A program made the position numbers and the translations under genes. A DNA stretch of 42,807 nucleotides from Candidatus Brocadiia bacterium (lineage in GTDB: Bacteria; Planctomycetota; PUPC01): contig JAUWIN010000010.1 in assembly GCA_030605345.1 (NCBI GenBank), forward strand, positions 1-42,807, in the 5' to 3' direction. Shown here one piece after another: positions 36,157 to 42,807 of the stretch (position 1 is the first letter of the stretch; every line of letters begins with the position of its first letter). The notes beneath the pieces were generated by a model. That model worked only from the letters and a program-made list of their open reading frames with translations, was not told the origin of the DNA and made no database searches.

Positions 36157-36660
36157 TTGCGGGTCGTCGGCATCGATCCCGGCCTCAAAACAACCGGCTA
36201 CGGCGTTGTGGCTGTCGGCGGCGGTGCCTTGTCGCTGGGCGAGATGGGCATTGTTTCAACCAGACAGCGCGACCCGCTGCCAGACCGTATCCAAAAGATA
36301 TATAAGGACATTCTGGCGTTGCTTGAGGAAACCGGGCCTGAGGTCGCAGCCGTTGAGAAGTTGTATTCACACTACGCGCACCCACGGACTGCGATACTGA
36401 TGGCGCACGCGAGAGGGGCTGTTATGCTGGCCGCCGCGAACTACGGCATCCCGGTTGCAAGTTATTCGGCCACCATGGTCAAACGGTCGCTCACGGGTAA
36501 CGGACACGCCTCGAAGGGCCAGGTCCAACGGATGGTCGAGGCGGTGCTTGGTTTGAAGAACCCGCCTGAGCCTGACGATGTGGCGGATGCGTTGGCTGTG
36601 GCGCTTTGCCACTTGAATGCGGCCGAGAGGCCCGCCGTCGCGGGCAGGAGAGGCAAGTGA
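36157..36660 (+). CDS. ruvC: Holliday junction resolvase RuvC
   Basis: A 167-residue RuvC of normal length. The TTG at 36157 is chosen because GGAGG lies 8 nt upstream and the product then starts MRVVGIDPGLKTTGYGVV, the family N-terminus; an open frame from GTG 36142 adds five residues and would bury the ribosome-binding site. Catalytic acids are in GIDPG (D7), AVEKLYSH (E about 67) and PDDVADALAVALCH (D pair near 140). It cuts Holliday junctions held by RuvAB. The TGA overlaps the GTG of ruvA. Confidence 0.95.
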   Translation: MRVVGIDPGLKTTGYGVVAVGGGALSLGEMGIVSTRQRDPLPDRIQKIYKDILALLEETGPEVAAVEKLYSHYAHPRTAILMAHARGAVMLAAANYGIPVASYSATMVKRSLTGNGHASKGQVQRMVEAVLGLKNPPEPDDVADALAVALCHLNAAERPAVAGRRGK

Positions 36661-37301
36661 TATCGAAGGTAACGGGCATCGTTTCTGAGATCCGGGAAGG
36701 CGCGGTTACACTGGATGTGGGCGGACTGGGCTACGAGGTGCTCGTCCCCAGCGGCCTGGCGCAGAAGCTCCGACGGCGCGGAGCAACCGGGACCGAGATG
36801 ACGTTTCACACGCTGGAATACATAGAAGGCAGTTCCGCCGGTGCGTCGATGATACCGAGGCTTCTCGGCTTTGTGGACGGGATGGACCGCGAGTTCTTCC
36901 GCCTCCTCATCAGTGTCAAGGGCTTCGGGCCAAGAAAAGCGCTGAAGTCGCTTACTATCCCTACCAGGCGGTTCGCCATGGCAATCGAGGAGGGCGACCG
37001 CGCGGCGCTGTCCGAACTCCCGGAAATCGGGCGTCGCAGCGCCGAAAAGATGGTGGCGGAGCTGCGCGGCAAATGTCAAAAGTTCGCCCTGATGCGCGAG
37101 GGCGAACCGCTCGAAGCGGGACCATCCGAGGAAGTTGAACCGGACGTCCGGTCTGAGACCATGCAGGTTCTGGTCGGTCAGCTCCAGTACTCGCCCGTGG
37201 AGGCTGAACGGATGATCAGCAAAGCCATGGCCTCCGGCACGAAATTCGAATCGTCACAGGAATTGATAAGCCAGATTTTTAAGCTGCTGTCAGGGAACTA
37301 A
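36657..37301 (+). CDS. ruvA: Holliday junction DNA helicase subunit RuvA
   Basis: A 214-residue RuvA. The N-terminal OB-fold part begins ISKVTGIVSEIREG and has VGGLGYEVLVPSG; the helix-hairpin-helix regions are FFRLLISVKGFGPRKALKSL and LSELPEIGRRSAEKMVAELRGK; the C-terminal RuvB-binding helices close the protein. RuvA binds the four-way junction and loads RuvB. The start is GTG overlapping the ruvC stop (36657-36660), with AGGAG upstream. Confidence 0.93.
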   Translation: MISKVTGIVSEIREGAVTLDVGGLGYEVLVPSGLAQKLRRRGATGTEMTFHTLEYIEGSSAGASMIPRLLGFVDGMDREFFRLLISVKGFGPRKALKSLTIPTRRFAMAIEEGDRAALSELPEIGRRSAEKMVAELRGKCQKFALMREGEPLEAGPSEEVEPDVRSETMQVLVGQLQYSPVEAERMISKAMASGTKFESSQELISQIFKLLSGN

Positions 37302-37316
37302 AAACCGAGTTTCTGG

Positions 37317-37333
37317 CTCCAGAACCGTTGGAG
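37317..37333 (+). terminator. Weak hairpin with T-run between ruvA and ruvB
   Basis: CTCCA-GAACCGT-TGGAG (5-bp stem) is followed by TTTT. It lies in the 64-nt gap between ruvA and ruvB and could reduce read-through or simply be chance. Confidence 0.3.
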
Positions 37334-37365
37334 TTTTACCAGGAATCTCGAAACGGGAGATACAA

Positions 37366-38391
37366 ATGCGACAGCGAATTGTTGACCCAAGGCCGTTGTC
37401 CGACGAGGACGAGCGGTTCAACCTGACGCGGCGCCCGCGCACACTTGACGAAATGATTGGGCTGTCGCACCAACTCGAGCCGCTTCGTATCGCGCTCACG
37501 GCGGCGATGGAACGGGATGAGCCACTCGAACACGCCCTCCTCGACGGCCCCCCTGGCCTTGGCAAGACCACCATAGCGCACGCTATAGCAAATGAGATGG
37601 GCGCCAAACTGGTGCAGTCTTCAGGGCCGGCGCTGACCAAGACGGGCGACCTGATGGGGATATTGACGAGCCTTGGAAACAGGGACGTGCTGCTCATCGA
37701 CGAGATACACCGGATGCCCGTGGCGGTCGAGGAGTTCATCTATCCCGCAATGGAAGAGCGCAAGGTACAGTTCGTGGTGGACCGCGGCGCCTTCGCAAAA
37801 ACCATTGAGGTGCCGCTGAAGGGATTTACCCTCATCGGCGCAACAACAAAGGCAGGGTTGCTATCCAAACCGCTGCGCGAGCGGTTCTCCATCTTCCACC
37901 ACGTCGAGTTTTACAAGCCTGAACACCTCAACGCCATTGTATTACGTTCGGCCAAACTGCTCGAGGTGCCCATCGACGACGCAGCGGCAGCAGAGATCGC
38001 CCGGCGCTCGCGCGGGACGCCGCGCATCACCAACAACTACCTCAAGCGCGTTCGCGATTTCGCACAGGTCAAGGGCGACGGGCGGGTCACGCTGGACGTC
38101 GCCACCAAAGCTCTCGACATGCTGGGCGTTGACAAAGCCGGGCTGGACGAGCTCGACCGACGGTTCCTGCGCGCCATCGCCGATTTCTATGACGGCGGAC
38201 CGGTCGGCATCGAGACGCTGGCTGCAACGCTGAATGAAGACCGCGGCACACTGGAGGACGTGGTGGAACCGTACCTGCTGCGCATCGGGCTGCTCAACCG
38301 CACCAGTAAAGGCCGCTGTGCTACCAGGCGGTCGTACGAGCACCTCGGCCTCGAAATCCCCCAATCCGCGCAGAGAGGACTTTTTGTATAG
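37366..38391 (+). CDS. ruvB: Holliday junction ATP-dependent helicase RuvB
   Basis: A 341-residue AAA+ motor. GPPGLGKTT (Walker A, about 62-70), LLIDEIHRM (Walker B), IGATTKAGLLSKPLRERF (sensor 1 and arginine finger) and the winged-helix C-terminus with RIGLLNRTSKGRCAT are visible. It forms the hexameric ring that drives branch migration of Holliday junctions with RuvA. CGGGAG lies upstream of the ATG. The order ruvC-ruvA-ruvB is common, and the 64-nt gap is the only loose joint in the set. Downstream the deoxyhypusine-synthase-like gene converges, 35 nt away. Confidence 0.96.
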   Translation: MRQRIVDPRPLSDEDERFNLTRRPRTLDEMIGLSHQLEPLRIALTAAMERDEPLEHALLDGPPGLGKTTIAHAIANEMGAKLVQSSGPALTKTGDLMGILTSLGNRDVLLIDEIHRMPVAVEEFIYPAMEERKVQFVVDRGAFAKTIEVPLKGFTLIGATTKAGLLSKPLRERFSIFHHVEFYKPEHLNAIVLRSAKLLEVPIDDAAAAEIARRSRGTPRITNNYLKRVRDFAQVKGDGRVTLDVATKALDMLGVDKAGLDELDRRFLRAIADFYDGGPVGIETLAATLNEDRGTLEDVVEPYLLRIGLLNRTSKGRCATRRSYEHLGLEIPQSAQRGLFV

Positions 38392-38426
38392 GCTTTCGGG
38401 GGAAGAACGCTCGAAGGCTCCGCCCG

Positions 38427-39419
38427 TCAGATTTTGACCAGATTCCTGTACAGCGCGGGGAGGGTCTGCTTGAAGTTGCCACAGACGTGGTAGCCTTTTC
38501 CGCCGAAGGCCGCGGGGATTCTGGTAGCCACGTTTTTGTTGGCGCGGAAGTAATAGGTCGGTTTGTCTTCGTCGTCCTCGTCATCGGGCACGACGGGCCG
38601 CAGGTCGAAGTTTGCGGTAACGACCCCACGCGGGGGCTTGCCGACGTTGGCGGCCATGGAGACGGCTTTCAGCAGCACCTCCGGCCCGGTGACGGCCGAG
38701 CCGACGTTGAGCACCACCCCACCGTCGCTCAGTTTCGCAACGCTGGCCACGTACACCGCGAAATCAAAGCCACTGGTGCCCCCCTTCGCGGCGCCGTCAA
38801 AGCCGGCATGCTGGGCAGTGCTGTCGGTGCCGATGCCGGCGTGAATGGTGACGGGAACGCCGAGCCGGACGCTTGCGGCCAGGATGCTCACCTCGGGATG
38901 CTTGAACCGAACTTCTTGGGGCATCGGCTCGCCAAGGATGAGCCGGCCGAGCGACTCGCCGAAACCCAGCCCGCGGCGAAATCCCTCAGCCAGTGCGGCG
39001 TTGATGTATTCTCCGGTCTCACGGGCCATGCCGAACTTGCCCTGCGGCAGCGCCCCGGGCACGTCCTCGCTGGTCTCGCCTATCAGCGCCAGTTCGAAAT
39101 CGTGTATGGCCGTGGCACAGGTTCCGGCAACGTGGGTCAGGAGGCCGCGCCGCATCAGGGCAATGACGATGGGCGAGAGGCCGAGCTTGACCGGATGGGC
39201 GCCGACGAACCAGATGACCGGGTAGCGATTGGCCCGCGCCCACTCGATTGCCTCCGCAACTGCGACCACCGCCTCGTTGCGCAGCCACGTTTCTTCCACC
39301 GGTAAGTTGGCGAGGTCGGGCAGGACGTTCAGGGTGACTTTGTTCCGGCGCTCGGCGATGGGATAGGTGCTGATGGCGGAAAAGTCAAACAACTCGTATG
39401 AACCCTTGTACTTGGTCAC
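38427..39419 (-). CDS. Deoxyhypusine-synthase-like protein
   Basis: A 330-residue protein. VIWFVGAHPVKLGLSPIVIALMRRGLLTHVAGTCATAIHDFELAL (residues about 68-112) is strongly like the first NAD-binding region of deoxyhypusine synthase, including the H-K-G-L-S-P and the AIHDFELA stretch. GFDGAAKGGTSGFDFAVYVASVAKLSDGGVVLNVGSAV gives the second nucleotide-binding part. The C-terminal region ends without the WGKI lysine motif used by deoxyhypusine and homospermidine synthases, so its chemistry is uncertain. Bacterial relatives have been linked to polyamine metabolism. Start is GTG with GGAGGAG upstream, 15 nt after the SGNH gene. Confidence 0.6.
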   Translation of the reverse strand: MTKYKGSYELFDFSAISTYPIAERRNKVTLNVLPDLANLPVEETWLRNEAVVAVAEAIEWARANRYPVIWFVGAHPVKLGLSPIVIALMRRGLLTHVAGTCATAIHDFELALIGETSEDVPGALPQGKFGMARETGEYINAALAEGFRRGLGFGESLGRLILGEPMPQEVRFKHPEVSILAASVRLGVPVTIHAGIGTDSTAQHAGFDGAAKGGTSGFDFAVYVASVAKLSDGGVVLNVGSAVTGPEVLLKAVSMAANVGKPPRGVVTANFDLRPVVPDDEDDEDKPTYYFRANKNVATRIPAAFGGKGYHVCGNFKQTLPALYRNLVKI

Positions 39420-39434
39420 AGACTCCTCCGGATT

Positions 39435-41681
39435 CTATTCTACGGCGTCCAGAATCGCCTCCGCAAGTTTTTCGTGCGTGCTTGGGTTCGGATAGAGGTA
39501 ATAGACTTCGTCGTTCGCCCCTTGTTTGTACAGGTTTTTCCAGTTGTCCTGCGAGGTGATAAGCGAGTGCAAGCCCACGAAGCGGACGTGATGCTGCCGG
39601 GCGACGGTCTCGACGGCCGTGGCGAGTGCCGCAGACCTCCGGGGGTTGCTGACGAGCGGCGGGGGTGAAACCAGCACCACTTCGGCGGGGTGTTCCTGCG
39701 AGCGGGCAAGATCGATGAAAACGTCGAGCGCCCGCGCCAATTGCCGCCGCGCCACGCCCTTGAGGGCGTCGCGGCTGCCGGGCGAGACGACCACGAGGTC
39801 TGGCGAATGTTCTGCCAGGGCCGAGGCGAATGTGGGAATGTCGGCGATACAGGGAATTACCGCGTCCTGGTTGCTCTGCACGAAGGTGACGGTGACGCCG
39901 GCCGCGCCGAGTTGTGTTTTGAGCCTCTTGACGTATCCCCCAGAGCCGTCCCGACCGCTTATGTTGACCATCGGGTCGCCGAAGATGAGGATCTTTTTCG
40001 GGCTTTTGGCGAAGAGCCGCGCCAGCCATTTCAGCACCGCCCAGCGTCTGTACTCGTTTTCGTCCTCCAGTCTGGTGGCGATTATCACCCGGCGGCCCTT
40101 GTGGTCGACGAGGTGTCCGAGCTTCGGTTTCAGGCGGGCGAGATGGGGGCCGGGCCGGACCAGATGCACGGTCTCCTCTTCCAGCAGTGAGCCGGCGAGC
40201 CATAATCGGTACCTGACCAGGCCGGAGGAATCTTCTGGCGGCGGGGACACCAAGTCGATGTCGAGAGACCGCTCGCCGCCGGGCGGGACCTCGATGTCTT
40301 TAGAGGCGGCTTTATCTTTCGGGGCGGCCCGCTCGAAGCGGACGGGAACAGCGCATTCCGACGAGTTGGATATCTTGAACGTGAGTCTTGCTTCCTCGGT
40401 GTCGTACACCACGTTAGGACAGCGGACAAGTTCGAGCGCGGCTTCGACTCCCACGTGTGGGAGCACGGCGAGGTTCACCGTGCGCTCGTAGGTGCCAAAC
40501 GACTCCCCGTCCTTTGAAACTTCGAGGAGCACCTTGTACTTCTTGTCCGCCTCGAGGAAGCACATCGGCGAGCACCCGGTGAAGGATTGGTTGCCGACGT
40601 TCCACTTGCATCTCCACCGGTCGCCAGGGGTAAGGTTCTGGAGCTTGAGGGCCGCCATGGCCTTGCCGCCGCCGACCTTGAAGGCGGCGTCGGAGCGTTC
40701 GAAGGTGAAAAATGGGTTGACCGCCTTGCTCAGCTTTCCGAAGCCAATTACTTCCGCCGGGGCGTAGCTGCCCCGCGCGAACGCATCTCCTGTGACCAGC
40801 GAAAATTGCCGGTCGCCCGGCTGGCGCCAGGCGACGCGTATGCCTTGCGTGGTGGTCGTCTCGCCGTGTAGTATCGTGCAGGTGTGTAGGCCGCGGTCGA
40901 GTGCTGCCGACACCTTTTTCCCCCACGCCCCCGCGGGCCGTGGTCCGCCGCGGACGGTCAGCAGCAGCGAACCGTCGATCAGGAGGTGTGCGGTGCCGCC
41001 AACGTCCAGTGCGAACTGGTATGTGCCAGCTTCCGGGGCATAGAGCAGGCCGGAGTAGAGTGTGATGTAATGTGCCCCGGCTTTCAGCCTGAAGGGGTTT
41101 CCGGAAAATTGCACGGTGTGAGTTTTGGTCTTGCCGACTTGCTGTTCGGCCTGAAGCACCGCTCTGGCGGCCCGGGCCGGGGTTTCGATGTCTTCCGGGC
41201 TGGCGACTGCGACCGTCACCATCATGAGCGGAAAGGCGTCCCTGCGCCAGTTGTGCCCTGCTGGTTTGGCCTTCGGATTGGCGTAGTAGATGTAGTAATC
41301 TGCCGTCTTCGGTTCGGCTCTGAACATCACCGTGGCGCGGTGCCTCAACGCTCCGGCGTAGGCGCGACAGGGGAGAACTTTTCCTTCCGAGTCGGTGACC
41401 ACAATGCCTTCGGTGGACGGAGAGTTTTTGCTTTCGAGCGTGATTACCGCTTTGCCCGTCAGGAATCTCCTGCCCAGGAGCGTCGAGGGCTTGAAAAAGT
41501 CAATTGAGAGATCATTGCCCCGACGGGGGAAGTTTACGCGGACGATTTTGCGATACTTCCACGCCTTGTTCCACCATGCCGCTGCGTGGGGCTGCCCGGC
41601 GCGAACTGCCGCAGGCGCGGTGATGGCGAATGTCAGCGCCGCGGTTGCCACAACTGCCGAGAACGGTCGTCGAATGGTCAT
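39435..41681 (-). CDS. Exported multidomain protein ending in an SGNH-like domain
   Basis: A 748-residue protein. Residues 1-28 are a signal peptide ending in AAVRA. WWNKAWKYRKIVRV (36-49) is the DUF2341-like start of a beta-sandwich; AGTYQFALDVGGTAHLLIDGSLLLT (about 222-246) resembles a PA14-type carbohydrate-binding domain; residues 320-530 look like Ig-like/CARDB sandwiches. The last 210 residues have the alpha/beta layout of an SGNH esterase, but the catalytic signatures are altered: the GDS box reads GDPMV, block III reads SPGSRD, and the final box is YYLYPN rather than D-x-x-H. So it may be a binding protein, not an enzyme. Its ATG overlaps the glycosyltransferase stop by 4 nt. Confidence 0.7.
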   Translation of the reverse strand: MTIRRPFSAVVATAALTFAITAPAAVRAGQPHAAAWWNKAWKYRKIVRVNFPRRGNDLSIDFFKPSTLLGRRFLTGKAVITLESKNSPSTEGIVVTDSEGKVLPCRAYAGALRHRATVMFRAEPKTADYYIYYANPKAKPAGHNWRRDAFPLMMVTVAVASPEDIETPARAARAVLQAEQQVGKTKTHTVQFSGNPFRLKAGAHYITLYSGLLYAPEAGTYQFALDVGGTAHLLIDGSLLLTVRGGPRPAGAWGKKVSAALDRGLHTCTILHGETTTTQGIRVAWRQPGDRQFSLVTGDAFARGSYAPAEVIGFGKLSKAVNPFFTFERSDAAFKVGGGKAMAALKLQNLTPGDRWRCKWNVGNQSFTGCSPMCFLEADKKYKVLLEVSKDGESFGTYERTVNLAVLPHVGVEAALELVRCPNVVYDTEEARLTFKISNSSECAVPVRFERAAPKDKAASKDIEVPPGGERSLDIDLVSPPPEDSSGLVRYRLWLAGSLLEEETVHLVRPGPHLARLKPKLGHLVDHKGRRVIIATRLEDENEYRRWAVLKWLARLFAKSPKKILIFGDPMVNISGRDGSGGYVKRLKTQLGAAGVTVTFVQSNQDAVIPCIADIPTFASALAEHSPDLVVVSPGSRDALKGVARRQLARALDVFIDLARSQEHPAEVVLVSPPPLVSNPRRSAALATAVETVARQHHVRFVGLHSLITSQDNWKNLYKQGANDEVYYLYPNPSTHEKLAEAILDAVE

Positions 41682-42807
41682 ATCTGGTGCGCCGTTTCCA
41701 CGTCAAGCCCGTGGCGTGTTTTTTCCCAGTAGAACGGTCTGCGGAACAACTGGAGGAATCCTTTCCACGCCCCCAGGCTGATGAGGACCCAGTATAAGGG
41801 AATTATGAGGGCGTATGGGATCATGCGCGGGATGCCGGCCCGCAGGCACGCGACCACGTGGATGAATACGAACAGAAAGTTGCCAACCGCCAGCGTCACA
41901 GTGAAGGCGAAAAAGATGACGGAGACTCTGTTCCAGAAGTGAAAGCCGGAATGCCCGTTCCAAGCTTCCGACCAGGTGCAGCGCCAGTCCTCCTTGATTG
42001 TTATCCAGAGTTTTTGCGTCCACCGGGCATCCCGGTCTATGGTGTCGGGCATGGAGCCGCAAATCATGGGCCACGCCCAGCGGTCAGGGTGAGGGATGCG
42101 CACGGTTCGGTCGAGCCGGACGCGGTCGGTGGCGTCGCTGATTGCCTGGTTAACGCCGAGGGCCTTCTCGAGCGAGTATTCGTGCTGATGCAGGTCGGCG
42201 GCGAAAAGGCCGACGTAGAGAAGCGAACTCGCCCAGAAGATAGGGTTTAGCAGGAGCATTATGGACAGCCCGCCAACGGCGTTGAGGAAGTTAAACATGC
42301 CCCATGGCCGCAGCCCCAGGAGTGTGCGGAACGGATGGCGCATGTGGGTGAGGTGGGTCTGAGTGTATCCTTTGACCCATCGGGACCGCTGGCGCAGCCA
42401 GTTGCCCAGATTCGAGTTGGCCTCTTCCCAGGTGGTTGTATCGAGCACTTCCGTCCGGTAGCCGAGTTTGTGGATACGTATGCCCAGGTCGCAGTCTTCG
42501 GCGACGTTGAACGGGTCCCACCCGCCGATTTCACGCAGCACGTTGGTGCGGAAGTGGTTGGAGGTCCCTCCCAGCGGTATGGGCGCCCGCAGCGCGTGCA
42601 GCCCGGGAAGATAAAGGTGGAACCAGGTGGAGTATTCTACCATGAACCATCTTGTGAGCAGATTTTGCCGAGGGTTGTAGTAGTTGAGTTTTGCCTGGAG
42701 GCAGACCGTGCGTGCGCTGTCGGTCCGCTGGAATGGGTTGATTCGCCTCAGCCAGCGACGCTTTTCCCAGCGAGCGTCGGTTACGGCTTGAGCGATTCTG
42801 CCATCGA
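41678..42807 (-). CDS. GT2 cellulose-synthase-like glycosyltransferase (partial, 5' end outside window)
   Basis: The frame is open to the right edge, so only the C-terminal 375 or so residues are visible. GGTSNHFRTNVLREIGGWDPFNVAEDCDLGIRIHKLGY supplies the TED-like acceptor region of processive GT2 enzymes (here AEDCD), and the RQRSRWVKGYTQT stretch is the QxxRW motif (QRSRW). Four hydrophobic segments in the C-terminal half form the membrane part. Such enzymes extrude polysaccharide from the cytoplasm. The stop overlaps the exported SGNH-like gene in an ATGA junction, which suggests that the secreted protein binds or modifies the glycan made here. Confidence 0.85.
   Translation of the reverse strand, partial: DGRIAQAVTDARWEKRRWLRRINPFQRTDSARTVCLQAKLNYYNPRQNLLTRWFMVEYSTWFHLYLPGLHALRAPIPLGGTSNHFRTNVLREIGGWDPFNVAEDCDLGIRIHKLGYRTEVLDTTTWEEANSNLGNWLRQRSRWVKGYTQTHLTHMRHPFRTLLGLRPWGMFNFLNAVGGLSIMLLLNPIFWASSLLYVGLFAADLHQHEYSLEKALGVNQAISDATDRVRLDRTVRIPHPDRWAWPMICGSMPDTIDRDARWTQKLWITIKEDWRCTWSEAWNGHSGFHFWNRVSVIFFAFTVTLAVGNFLFVFIHVVACLRAGIPRMIPYALIIPLYWVLISLGAWKGFLQLFRRPFYWEKTRHGLDVETAHQI

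Overview
The window is a gene-dense piece of a GC-rich bacterial chromosome (about 60% GC by eye), starting inside a transketolase gene and ending inside a cellulose-synthase-like glycosyltransferase. Gene families and layout (groEL-groES-groEL order, a sialate-O-acetylesterase-type enzyme, DUF2341/SGNH exported protein, FmdB-YacG-PdxA string, deoxyhypusine-synthase-like protein) suit a Planctomycetota/PVC-type or neighbouring environmental lineage. That assignment is inference; no rRNA or other marker is present. Vegetative promoters are readable as near-consensus TTGACN-N16-18-TANANT, several with a TGN extended -10.

Layout. 1-2.1 kb (+): transketolase end, then larE overlapping cysE, whose product has an extra C-terminal domain. 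2.1-11.1 kb (-): one long co-directional string of a PLP trans-sulfuration-type enzyme, an SGNH acetylesterase, a cupin, a phosphodiesterase, a fumarate-reductase-like flavoprotein, an unknown NagB/RpiA-like protein, a VanZ/O-antigen-ligase-like membrane protein and an unknown anchored protein. 11.3-16 kb: a double zinc-finger protein (-), then PHP phosphoesterase, PfkB sugar kinase, GT4 glycosyltransferase and YceD (+). 16-19.26 kb: a lower-GC accessory island. 19.6-27.8 kb (+): groEL-groES-groEL, exported HEAT-repeat protein, dnaJ, grpE, FmdB-type zinc ribbon, yacG and pdxA in one tightly spaced series. 27.8-32.2 kb: ppdK (-) divergent from a DUF401 permease (+). 32.3-36.1 kb (+): etfB-etfA-acyl-CoA dehydrogenase. 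36.2-38.4 kb (+): ruvC-ruvA-ruvB. 38.4-42.8 kb (-): GT2 glycosyltransferase, exported SGNH-like protein and deoxyhypusine-synthase-like protein.

The most unusual region is the 3.3-kb island at 15952-19260. It is bounded by 32-nt perfect direct repeats that duplicate the last codons of yceD, so yceD is complete with or without the island, as for elements that integrate at gene 3' ends. Inside are an intact Hanks-type Ser/Thr kinase, translationally coupled to a 393-aa protein of no recognised family, and, convergent to them, a PD-(D/E)XK nuclease-like gene preceded by a small coupled frame. Two diverged promoter-bearing repeats sit at the two edges. There is no integrase or transposase. A kinase plus unknown protein plus nuclease cassette of this kind is a good candidate for an undescribed defence or stress-response module; that function is inferred, not shown.
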